The notes under the pieces: model-generated
What the model saw: only the letters and a program-made list of their open reading frames with translations
What the model was told of the DNA's origin: nothing
Databases searched by the model: none
Shown here: piece by piece, positions 1-5,534 of the stretch
How the letters are laid out: every line of letters starts with the position of its first letter
How positions within the stretch are numbered: the stretch's first letter is position 1
Program-made: the position numbers and the translations under genes
Source of the DNA: CAVWCW01 sp965365625
GTDB lineage: Bacteria > Pseudomonadota > Gammaproteobacteria > Chromatiales > Chromatiaceae
Length of the DNA stretch: 8,733 nucleotides
Assembly (NCBI GenBank): GCA_965365625.1
Contig: CBDUCL010000124.1
Coordinates: 1-8,733, forward strand
Reading direction: 5' to 3'

Positions 1-390
1 GGGGATGGCTTCGATCTCGGCCAGCGGCATCCAGACCACGCCGACCTGGTGTTTGTCCGGATGGTGGCCGCTGCGGGGCCGGTAGTCGCTCGGCACCTCG
101 CAGGCGAACAGGAACTCCACCAGGTGTTTAGTGCTCGGCGGCTCGGTGTCCCGAGGCTTGAACCAATCGGCTACGTGCAGCAGGTTCCTGACTTGGACCT
201 CGGTGCCGATCTCCTCCAGGCACTCCCGGTTGAGCGCCTGGTGCAGGGTCTCGCCCGGGTCCTGAGCACCGCCGGGCAGAGCGAAGCGCTCGCCGCGGGC
301 GTCGCCGTCCTTGCGCAGCAACAGGATCTGGCCGTCGCGCAGGATCAGGGCTCGTACGGCATTGCGGATCAGGGGCAGCAGGTTTTCCAT
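1..390 (-). CDS. Nudix hydrolase, C-terminus cut by window edge
   Basis: This is the first 130 residues of a Nudix-fold hydrolase, a family that cleaves nucleoside diphosphates linked to another group. The full Nudix box is visible at residues 41-63 and fits GX5EX7REUXEEXGU: G41, E47, R55-E56, E59-E60 and G62 are all present, with C57 and T63 at the hydrophobic positions. The N-terminal strands (AVRALILRDGQILLLRK, residues 11-27) match the usual opening of the domain, and LPGG precedes the box. The ATG at 390 is the first start in the frame; a weak GGAC lies about 8 nt upstream. The substrate cannot be read from the motif; relatives act on ADP-ribose, NADH, (d)NTPs and other nucleotides. The gene runs off the left edge, so downstream partners are unknown. 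It is transcribed away from the rest of the window. Confidence 0.9.
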   Translation of the reverse strand, partial: MENLLPLIRNAVRALILRDGQILLLRKDGDARGERFALPGGAQDPGETLHQALNRECLEEIGTEVQVRNLLHVADWFKPRDTEPPSTKHLVEFLFACEVPSDYRPRSGHHPDKHQVGVVWMPLAEIEAIP

Positions 391-443
391 GCGATGGTCC
401 GTTGTGTAGGTTTGGCAAGTGCCGGTTATCGCGCGTTTCGCCC

Positions 444-469
444 GTGGGGCATCACGCCCCGCTATTTTT
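444..469 (+). terminator. Terminator-like hairpin with U-tract, no plus-strand gene before it
   Basis: The arms GTGGGGC (444-450) and GCCCCGC (456-462) pair over 7 bp with one G-U, around the loop ATCAC. The run TATTTTT (463-469) follows at once, the form of a rho-independent terminator on the plus strand. The nearest gene to the left lies on the minus strand, so the transcript it would end is not obvious. It could stop antisense or read-through RNA, or end a small RNA. Confidence 0.5.
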
Positions 470-494
470 CCAATCGCCCCAAGCGATGGAAAAA
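465..494. repeat. Inverted repeat overlapping the U-tract
   Basis: TTTTTCC-A-ATCGC (465-477) pairs with GCGATGGAAAAA (483-494) over 12 bp with one bulged A (472) and a CCCAA loop. The T-run that would serve the preceding terminator hairpin is one arm of this stem, so the two structures could influence each other. It is roughly symmetric and would form in RNA from either strand. Confidence 0.45.
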
Positions 495-593
495 AGAAGA
501 CTTCCGGAAACTGCGTGTTCGCAAGCCGCGCCGAAGAGCGGCGTCGATGGCATCATTCAGCTTGCGGTAATTGAAAGTATCAACTTACTGATT

Positions 594-622
594 TTGCAAC
601 GAATAGGAATGCGGATTATAGC
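594..622 (+). promoter_or_regulatory. Possible sigma-70 promoter for the CofD-like gene
   Basis: TTGCAA (594-599) and TATAGC (617-622) are spaced by 17 bp, 4/6 plus 4/6 matches to the sigma-70 consensus, in the most AT-rich part of the gap. Transcription would begin near 630 and give a leader of about 140 nt that includes the hairpin at 667-729. A competing weaker pair is TTGCTT (673-678) with TATTCT (695-700), spaced by 16 bp. Confidence 0.3.
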
Positions 623-635
623 CCAGCCCAGGTGA

Positions 636-657
636 TTGGTCACATTGCTGTAACATT
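636..657 (+). repeat. 11-bp direct repeat with GT(C/A)ACATT core
   Basis: Two consecutive 11-bp units (636-646 and 647-657) match at 7 of 11 positions, with cores GTCACATT and GTAACATT. A direct repeat with 11-bp period is the layout bound by OmpR/PhoB-type regulators, and the cores loosely resemble Pho-box half sites. No well-placed -10 element follows it, so a regulatory role is only a guess. Confidence 0.25.
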
Positions 658-666
658 TTTCTCGAC

Positions 667-729
667 CAGCGGTTGCTTCGGCCGGCGTGACTGGTATTCT
701 GGGTTGGCCGGACAAACCGCTGCTTTTTT
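667..729 (+). terminator. Attenuator-like hairpin with T-run upstream of the CofD-like gene
   Basis: CAGCGGTT (667-674) pairs with AACCGCTG (715-722) over 8 bp. Inside, after a 4x4 internal loop, CGGCC (679-683) pairs with GGCCG (706-710). The run TTTTTT (724-729) follows one base after the outer stem. It ends 41 bp before the GTG start at 771, so if transcription begins upstream this could act as a leader terminator. The apical loop is long (22 nt), which weakens the call. Confidence 0.35.
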
Positions 730-770
730 CAGGGTTTTCCGGTCCGTGCAAGTTATTACGAGGACAGGTC

Positions 771-1964
771 GTGACCCGCATTCGCGTCACCCGTACGGTG
801 AAATTTCCCGATCTGGTGCGCCTGAGCCGCTATCAGCATTCCCCGGAACTGGGGCCTCAGCTGCTGTTTTTCAGCGGGGGCTCCGCCCTGAACGCGGCCA
901 GTCGGGCCCTCAAGGCCTATACCCACAACTCTACCCATCTGATTACCCCCTTCGATTCCGGCGGCAGCTCGGCCCAGCTGCGCAAGGCCTTCGGGATGCC
1001 GTCGATCGGCGATGTGCGCAGCCGCATGATGGCGCTGGCCAATGAGACCATCACCGGCCATCCCGAGGTCTATGACCTGTTCACCTACCGCTTTCCGAAG
1101 GACACGGGCAGCAAAAAGCTCGAGGCCCAATTGGATGCCATGATCAGCGGCGAGCATGCGCTGGTGGCCAGCATTTCCAACCCCATGCGGCGTTTGATTC
1201 GGCACCAGATCGGCTACTTCCGCGACGCCATGCCGGCCGACTTCGACCTGCGCGGGGCCAGCATCGGCAACCTGATCCTGGCCGGCGGCTTTCTCAACAA
1301 TCACCAGCACCTGGACCCGATCCTGTTCCTGTTTTCCAAGCTAGTGGGGGTATTGGGCACGGTGCGGGCGGTGGTCAACGAAGACTTCCACCTGTGCGCC
1401 GATCTGCAGGACGGCAGTCGTATCCTCGGTCAACATCGCATGACCGGCAAGGAAGTGGCGCCTCTGAAGTCGCCGATCAAGCGCCTGCGCCTGTCGAGTC
1501 GCCTCGACCGCTTCGAGCCGGCGAAGGCTGCGTTGCGCAAGAAGCACAAGAAATTGATCGAACGGGCCGAACTGATCTGCTATCCGCCCGGCAGCTTCTA
1601 TTCCAGCCTGATCGCCAATCTGCTACCGAAAGGAGTGGGTTCGGCGATCGCCGGGAACGACTGCCCCAAGGTCTATGTTCCCAACCTGGGCCTGGACCCG
1701 GAGCAGATCGGCCTGTCGGTGGATCAGTCGGTATCGACTCTCCTCGACTACCTGCGGGCCGATGCCGGGGATCGTTGCCCCAACAACCGGCTTGTAAGCT
1801 TCGTTCTGATCGACACCAAGCGCGGGGTCTATCCCTCCGCCTTGTCCCGCGGGCTAATGCAGGATCTGGGGGTGGAGGTCATCGATACCCGCTTGGTGAG
1901 CAAGCGCAGCGAGCCCCTGTACGACCCGGAATTGCTCACGGCGGCCCTGCTGTCGATGACCTGA
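771..1964 (+). CDS. CofD/YvcK-superfamily protein (GAK-system CofD-like type)
   Basis: This 397-residue protein belongs to the CofD (2-phospho-L-lactate transferase) / YvcK superfamily. Visible motifs in order: LFFSGGSALN near residue 33 (nucleotide-binding glycine loop), PFDSGGSSAQLRKAFG followed by GDVRSRMMALA at 60-90 (YvcK/CofD DDGGSSGRLR-type segment), ASIGNLILAG at 163-172, and YPPGSFYSSLIANLL at 271-285 (the GPGSxYTS-type phosphate site). I place it in the group annotated as GAK-system CofD-like, on overall look; that subgroup call is less sure. CofD makes F420, which most gammaproteobacteria lack, whereas YvcK/GlmR binds UDP-GlcNAc and tunes carbon flow to the cell wall, so the substrate here is unknown. 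The start is a GTG with GAGG 6 bp upstream; an earlier in-frame GTG at 687 would add 28 unconserved residues and break the hairpin. The protein has no signal peptide and is probably cytosolic. It stands alone here, convergent with the next gene. Confidence 0.8.
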   Translation: MTRIRVTRTVKFPDLVRLSRYQHSPELGPQLLFFSGGSALNAASRALKAYTHNSTHLITPFDSGGSSAQLRKAFGMPSIGDVRSRMMALANETITGHPEVYDLFTYRFPKDTGSKKLEAQLDAMISGEHALVASISNPMRRLIRHQIGYFRDAMPADFDLRGASIGNLILAGGFLNNHQHLDPILFLFSKLVGVLGTVRAVVNEDFHLCADLQDGSRILGQHRMTGKEVAPLKSPIKRLRLSSRLDRFEPAKAALRKKHKKLIERAELICYPPGSFYSSLIANLLPKGVGSAIAGNDCPKVYVPNLGLDPEQIGLSVDQSVSTLLDYLRADAGDRCPNNRLVSFVLIDTKRGVYPSALSRGLMQDLGVEVIDTRLVSKRSEPLYDPELLTAALLSMT

Positions 1965-1980
1965 GAGGTCTTTGCCTCTC
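1963..1980. terminator. Small hairpin between convergent genes
   Basis: GAGAGG (1963-1968) and CCTCTC (1975-1980) pair over 6 bp around a TCTTTG loop, overlapping the stop codon of the CofD-like gene. It lies in the 28-bp gap to the convergent gene that ends at 1993. No T-run follows, so terminator function is uncertain. Confidence 0.3.
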
Positions 1981-1992
1981 TCGCGGCCCCCG

Positions 1993-2595
1993 CTAGCCGC
2001 ACTCGCCCCCCAGCAGGCCGCTCTTGATCTCCGGATTGGGCGGCTCGCCGAGCCAGATGGCGATCAGGGCGGAGCCGAAGTCGGCCCCTTGAATACGGCC
2101 CTGGGAAAGGCCGTTGATGCTGACCTCGGTACCCTGGCCCGAGCGGTAGTCGAAATCCAGGCGGTCGCCCTCGGCGAAGTTCGCCATCATTGCCTGCAGC
2201 GCCTTGATGCGCGGCCCGAGCTCTTCGAAGCGGTCACCGGCATTGGCGGCGAAACCCTCCTGCCAGGCCTCGCGGATGTCGTCGGCATCTACGTCCCGCA
2301 CGAAGTGAAGGGTCAAATGGCGCGCCCGGTCCTGGTCGATGATCGCCCGGGCATTGCTGCTCTGCTCGGCCAGATAGAGGCCAGCGGCGTAGACCTTGAC
2401 TTTGAACAGGGTCGCTTTACGCACGCCCATGCCGTTCAGCGCCAGCGGCTGTTGGCCCGGGACTTCCAGTCGATCCGGCAGGCTTACGCCGATGCATTCG
2501 GCCGCGGTTAGGGGTGCCGCGACCAAGGCCAGTAGGGCCGCCCCGGCTAGGCTGCGGAGGTCGTGCGGTTGAATGTTAACAATTCGGCGGTGCAT
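1993..2595 (-). CDS. Chalcone-isomerase-like periplasmic protein
   Basis: This 200-residue exported protein resembles the bacterial chalcone-isomerase-like family (Chalcone_3 type). Residues 1-32 form a signal peptide: basic MHRR and DLR, a hydrophobic core (AGAALLALVAAPL) and an AA|E cleavage site. The family signature follows: LNGMGVRKATLFKVKVYAA at 53-71, then GLYL, with RHLTLHFVRDV near 92-102. It ends with the typical segment DFGSALIAIWLGEPP near 172-186 and GLLG at 193-196. Relatives with this fold bind fatty acids or other small hydrophobic ligands, and true isomerase activity on flavonoids is not expected; no ligand can be named. The ATG at 2595 has GGAG 12 nt upstream. The protein has no lipobox: C34 follows AAE rather than a LAG/A motif. 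It appears monocistronic and diverges from the secreted protein at 2799. Confidence 0.82.
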   Translation of the reverse strand: MHRRIVNIQPHDLRSLAGAALLALVAAPLTAAECIGVSLPDRLEVPGQQPLALNGMGVRKATLFKVKVYAAGLYLAEQSSNARAIIDQDRARHLTLHFVRDVDADDIREAWQEGFAANAGDRFEELGPRIKALQAMMANFAEGDRLDFDYRSGQGTEVSINGLSQGRIQGADFGSALIAIWLGEPPNPEIKSGLLGGECG

Positions 2596-2635
2596 TGGCT
2601 TGGGCTGCTCCGTAGCCTGCTTTGGTTAATCTCCT

Positions 2636-2664
2636 AGACTAAGCGGAGAGGCCGACAATGCCAA
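2636..2664 (-). promoter_or_regulatory. Possible sigma-70 promoter of the chalcone-isomerase-like gene
   Basis: On the minus strand TTGGCA (2664-2659, 5/6 match) is followed 17 bp later by TAGTCT (2641-2636, 3/6 match). The leader would be about 35 nt. The -10 match is poor, so this is tentative. Confidence 0.3.
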
Positions 2665-2693
2665 GCGTGGCTGCCGCCAGCCCCCCCGGCACC

Positions 2694-2722
2694 TGGACAG
2701 GCCGGGTGGCTAGGGGTATATA
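2694..2722 (+). promoter_or_regulatory. Likely sigma-70 promoter of the secreted-protein gene
   Basis: TGGACA (2694-2699, 5/6 match to TTGACA) and TATATA (2717-2722, 4/6 match to TATAAT) are separated by exactly 17 bp. Transcription would start near 2729, giving a leader of about 70 nt before the ATG at 2799. This is the best promoter match in the window. Confidence 0.5.
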
Positions 2723-2726
2723 GGCA

Positions 2727-2770
2727 GGCCGGAGCACCCGCTCGGTGCAAGGGGTGGAGCGGTTCCGGCC
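2727..2770 (+). other. Structured 5' leader of the secreted-protein gene
   Basis: GGCCGGA (2727-2733) pairs perfectly with TCCGGCC (2764-2770). Directly inside, GCACC (2734-2738) pairs with GGTGC (2744-2748) around a CGCTC loop. The structure begins at about the predicted transcription start and ends 28 bp before the ATG, leaving the ribosome site free. It could stabilise the mRNA; GC-rich DNA gives such pairs by chance fairly often. Confidence 0.35.
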
Positions 2771-2798
2771 CCGATCGACTTACTTCGAGGTGAATTCC

Positions 2799-3725
2799 AT
2801 GTGCCGAAACTATCTTGGCGCTTGCGCGGCCCTGCTGCTGATTGGTTCGCCGCTGTCTGCTGTAGCCCAAGGCAACCCCTTGGGCGCTGCCAACCCGCTG
2901 GCCGGGGCACCGGCGGGTGATCCCTATGTGGGCAGTTTTTCCGACGGCAGGCTGACTCTGGACGCGAAGCGCTCCGGGGCAGGCTATGCGGGCCGCATCC
3001 AGTTTTCCGGCAACCAATATGCTTTCACCGCCCAGCCGGCGGGGACCGCGTTGGCCGGGCATTTTTCCGACGGGGACCGGCAATTCCCGCTCAGCATTCG
3101 GGCCGAGGGCGGCGTCTTGCTGTTGGAAACCGGCGGCACCCAGTACCGGCTGCAGTCATCGGGCCAAGCGGGTGGCCTCGCGGCGGCTCCCAACGGCGGC
3201 GATCCGGTGCTGGCCCGCGGCACCTATGCGGTGCTTACCCAGGACAATGCCGCCGCTTACGTGGAGGCGCTGCGCTTCGTGCTCGGGCAACTGGGTGCCG
3301 GTCAGTTGTTGCAGGGCGTCTCCGACCAACAGTTGTACGCCCAGCTGGCGCGCGGCTTTAGCGCCGGTTCTCCCGAAGACCAGCTCGGCCTCGCAGTTGC
3401 CCGCGAGCGCTGGAATGCCACCCGTGCCGGCTGGGATGCCCTGTCCCAGGCCGCCAAGCTCGAGTTTGCCCGCGACGTGGTCTACGTAGCCTGGGGCGAT
3501 CAGGGCCTGGCCCGGCTCGGCTTGGGCGACGGCGTCGGGCAGGGCGGAGGTGGTGGCGGCAGCGGGGGAGGCGGTGTCGGCGGCTTCGACATCAATCCCA
3601 ATTACCCGGGCTCCGATTGCTGGGCCTCCGCCGGCTGTACCGACTACGATGCCGGTTCAGGCACCTACACCTACGAGGACTACGATTACGACACCGGCAG
3701 TTACGATTATTCCTATTCCCAGTGA
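2799..3725 (+). CDS. Secreted protein with beta repeats, Gly linker and Tyr/Asp-rich tail
   Basis: I do not recognise this 308-residue protein as a named family. Residues 1-23 are a signal peptide (ALLLIGSPLSAVA, cleavage at AVA|Q). Residues 43-119 are beta-rich with two related units about 42 residues apart, GSFSDG (45-50) and GHFSDG (87-92), each followed by alternating hydrophobic strands; this looks like the small beta repeat found in many exported proteins. Residues 137-245 look helical (VEALRFVLGQL, QLYAQLARGF, ARERWNATRAGWDAL). Residues 247-262 are almost all glycine. The C-terminus has a Cys pair (C274, C280), then a tail (282-308) with eight tyrosines and many Asp, Ser and Gly. The ATG at 2799 has GAGGTG upstream at good spacing; an upstream in-frame start would spoil the signal peptide. 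The gene is monocistronic with its own promoter. The tail may be disordered, surface-exposed, metal-binding or cross-linked; none of this is shown. Confidence 0.75.
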   Translation: MCRNYLGACAALLLIGSPLSAVAQGNPLGAANPLAGAPAGDPYVGSFSDGRLTLDAKRSGAGYAGRIQFSGNQYAFTAQPAGTALAGHFSDGDRQFPLSIRAEGGVLLLETGGTQYRLQSSGQAGGLAAAPNGGDPVLARGTYAVLTQDNAAAYVEALRFVLGQLGAGQLLQGVSDQQLYAQLARGFSAGSPEDQLGLAVARERWNATRAGWDALSQAAKLEFARDVVYVAWGDQGLARLGLGDGVGQGGGGGGSGGGGVGGFDINPNYPGSDCWASAGCTDYDAGSGTYTYEDYDYDTGSYDYSYSQ

Positions 3726-3920
3726 ACTTGTTTTCAAGCGGATCAATGACTTGGATGAGGTTTGGCGATTTCGGCAGGTGCGGTATCCCGAGCCCGCGGG
3801 AGACGGGGACGCGCCGCCGCTTCCGCGCCCAGACCGGGATCGGGCTGCGGCCAGAGCGAGGAGCATCGGCTTCAAGGCATTGGGCGCAAACGGGTTCTCG
3901 GGCAGGTTGGAGACGCTTCG

Positions 3921-5153
3921 ATGGCGATCTTTCTCGCTGAAGTAAAGATCAGCGTCAATGCCCTGGCGGTGGGCATGTTCGTGTGCCGGTTGGATCGCCC
4001 CTGGCTGGAGACCCCGTTGCCGTTCCAAGGCTTCAAGATCACCACCGCCAAAGACATCGAGCGGGTCAGGCGTTATTGCGACCACGTCTACGTAGACGTG
4101 GAAAAGGGCATTGCCCCGAACACCGAGCAGCGCCTGGCCGGTGAGGGGGCTCCGAGTCCGGCCGCTGGGGACGGCGAAAACGAGTACGCTAGCCTGCGCA
4201 AGCTGGTCTACGAGCGGGCGCACCAGTTCGAGTCCGAACTGGTCGGAGCGGAGCAGGCCCACGATGAGCTGAGCGCCGGTATCTGCCGGGTAATGGACGA
4301 ACTGAGCTTTGGCAATCGGCTGGAGCTGCCGGCCATCCGGAGCAGCGTCAACGCGATGCTCGACAGCGTGCTGCGCAACCCCTCTGCCTTCCTCTGGGTA
4401 AACCGCCTGAAGAAGGCCGACAGCTATACCTACAGCCATTTGATCGGTACCTCCATCTGGTGCGCCGTGTTCGGCCGCCACCTCGGCCTTCCGCGCGAGC
4501 AGCTGGAAGATCTGGCCCTGGGCGGCTTGCTGCTCGACATCGGCAAGGCGAAGCTCCCGGTCGAGCTGCTGAAGAAGACCGAGCGATTGACGGAATCCGA
4601 GTTCGAGCTGATCAAATCCCACGTCGACTTCGGTGTGCGCATTCTGGCTGAAACCCGCAATATTTCGCCCGTGGTGCTGCGCATGGTGGCCACCCACCAT
4701 GAAAGGTGGAACGGCCACGGTTACCCCATGGGCCTCAAGGGCATGCAGATACCGGTATTCGGCCGCATAGCCGGGCTGATCGACAGCTTCGAGGCGATGA
4801 CCGCGCCGCGCCCCTTCTCCCGGGGCGTCTCGCCCCACGATGCGGTGAGAGAGTTCTACGAGCAACGGGGCACGGTATTCGAGTCGGCCCTGGTGGAACA
4901 GTTCATTCGCGCCTGCGGCATCTATCCCACCGGCTCCCTGGTGGAGTTGAATACCGGCGAGGTGGCGGTTGTGGTGGGGCTCGAGTCCGCGAGGCGGTTG
5001 CGGCCGAAGGTGATGCTGTTGCTCGACAGGGACAAGCGGCCCTACAAGGAGATGCACACCGTCGACCTGTCCGTCGCCGGCTCGGAGCTTTCGATCCGCA
5101 AGGGCTTGGCCCCGGGCGCCTATGGTGTCGACATCGAAGAAGTCAGTCTCTAG
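3921..5153 (+). CDS. DUF3391/HD-GYP cyclic-di-GMP signalling protein with altered HD motif
   Basis: This 410-residue cytosolic protein has an N-terminal DUF3391 domain (about 5-110; GMFVCRLDRPWLETP at 18-32 and HVYVDVEKG) and an HD-GYP domain (about 160-330). HD-GYP proteins hydrolyse cyclic di-GMP. Metal-site residues kept are H173 (YSH), D206, K209, H234 (KSH), H259-H260 (HHERW) and D288 (LIDSFEAMT); the signature is intact as HGYP (266-269). The HD doublet itself reads LLLDIGK (203-209), so its histidine is Leu205, which should weaken or abolish metal-dependent hydrolysis; the protein may instead bind or sense the ligand. Residues 330-410 form a small C-terminal domain. The ATG at 3921 with GGAG 8 nt upstream begins the conserved sequence; the open frame upstream to 3762 is low-complexity and not credible. 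The 195-bp gap before it (3726-3920) has only small GC hairpins (such as TCCCG/CGGGA at 3786-3801) and no clear promoter. DUF3096-like gene follows after 11 bp, probably co-transcribed. Confidence 0.9.
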   Translation: MAIFLAEVKISVNALAVGMFVCRLDRPWLETPLPFQGFKITTAKDIERVRRYCDHVYVDVEKGIAPNTEQRLAGEGAPSPAAGDGENEYASLRKLVYERAHQFESELVGAEQAHDELSAGICRVMDELSFGNRLELPAIRSSVNAMLDSVLRNPSAFLWVNRLKKADSYTYSHLIGTSIWCAVFGRHLGLPREQLEDLALGGLLLDIGKAKLPVELLKKTERLTESEFELIKSHVDFGVRILAETRNISPVVLRMVATHHERWNGHGYPMGLKGMQIPVFGRIAGLIDSFEAMTAPRPFSRGVSPHDAVREFYEQRGTVFESALVEQFIRACGIYPTGSLVELNTGEVAVVVGLESARRLRPKVMLLLDRDKRPYKEMHTVDLSVAGSELSIRKGLAPGAYGVDIEEVSL

Positions 5154-5164
5154 CCGCTTCCGTC

Positions 5165-5464
5165 ATGAACCTACCCGCTTCCCTGCATGCGCTCCCGATC
5201 GAGGCCCTGGCGGCCCTGATTGCGGGCATTCTGATTCTGCTGCTGCCGCGCATCCTGAACTATGTGGTGGCGGCCTATCTGCTGTTGGTAGGGATCGGCG
5301 GCCTGCTGCAGGCCTTTTACGGGCATGGGCTCAGCCCCCAGGCCCTGATCGCACTAGTGGCCGGGGTGCTGATCCTGATTCGGCCGGCCATTCTCAACTA
5401 CGTGGTGGCCGTCTACCTGATCCTGTTCGGCCTGCTGGAGGCCGGTGTCCTGCGCTTGAGTTGA
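5165..5464 (+). CDS. Small membrane protein with two tandem DUF3096-like repeats
   Basis: This 99-residue protein is almost wholly hydrophobic and should sit in the inner membrane. It contains two copies of a DUF3096-type unit: residues 14-44 and 60-90 align without gaps at 21 of 31 positions. Shared landmarks are the AG-L-ILI stretch, a proline, ILNYVVA and YL-L-G. Each unit looks like two short membrane helices joined at the proline, so about four crossings. Family members usually carry one unit of this kind, as far as I recall, so this copy may be an internal duplication. No function is known to me. The ATG lies 11 bp after the HD-GYP stop with no clear Shine-Dalgarno site, which suggests translational coupling. 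The third positions of the two repeats differ often, so the duplication is old. Confidence 0.8.
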   Translation: MNLPASLHALPIEALAALIAGILILLLPRILNYVVAAYLLLVGIGGLLQAFYGHGLSPQALIALVAGVLILIRPAILNYVVAVYLILFGLLEAGVLRLS

Positions 5465-5480
5465 CTGGTTTCGCACGACG

Positions 5481-5507
5481 GCAAACGCCGGGCGGGCCGG
5501 CGTTTGC
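5481..5507. terminator. Strong hairpin between convergent operons
   Basis: GCAAACGCCGG (5481-5491) and CCGGCGTTTGC (5497-5507) form a perfect 11-bp stem with a 5-nt loop. It lies 17 bp after the DUF3096-like stop and 28 bp from the end of the convergent VWA gene. Each arm has AAA or TTT at its outer part, so RNA from either strand gives a GC stem followed by UUU, a short bidirectional terminator form; a longer T-run is lacking. Confidence 0.6.
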
Positions 5508-5534
5508 TGGGGTGATGGAGCCGCGGCCGGGCAA

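Larger units (their letters stand above)
391..770. other. Gene-free stretch with several structural signals
   Basis: No convincing coding region lies between the Nudix start and the CofD-like start. Small open frames here (402-635 plus, 557-790 minus) lack family features, ribosome sites and codon bias. The stretch is AT-rich around 570-660, unlike its surroundings. It holds two hairpins at 444-494, a smaller GC hairpin near 524-538 (arms CGCCG and CGGCG), a possible promoter at 594-622, an 11-bp direct repeat at 636-657 and a terminator-like structure at 667-729. It probably holds the control region of the CofD-like gene and perhaps that of the Nudix gene. Confidence 0.5.

Noticed and set aside
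49..570. A 173-codon plus-strand open frame over the Nudix gene
   Set aside because: The opposite strand encodes a complete Nudix box; this frame is its shadow and runs on into non-coding DNA.
402..635. A small 77-codon plus-strand gene in the intergenic stretch
   Set aside because: It has no Shine-Dalgarno site or family resemblance, and it spans both hairpins and the AT-rich control-like DNA.
2485..2595. A lipoprotein signal in the chalcone-isomerase-like protein
   Set aside because: The cysteine at residue 34 follows TAAE, which does not fit a lipobox; an ordinary signal peptidase I site fits.
3541..3590. The glycine-codon tract read as a mobile or satellite repeat
   Set aside because: It is an in-frame low-complexity coding tract making the Gly linker of the secreted protein.
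3762..3920. An N-terminal extension of the HD-GYP protein
   Set aside because: The 53 residues are low-complexity Arg/Gly/Ala, while DUF3391 homology and a spaced GGAG support the ATG at 3921.
3657..5057. A 466-codon open frame on the minus strand across the HD-GYP gene
   Set aside because: It is antisense to a clear HD-GYP coding region with intact motifs and ribosome site, has no recognisable domain, and arises from high-GC codon bias.
4706..5164. A long N-terminal extension of the DUF3096-like protein
   Set aside because: This part overlaps the end of the HD-GYP gene out of frame and is arginine/glycine-rich nonsense; the hydrophobic family sequence starts at the ATG at 5165.
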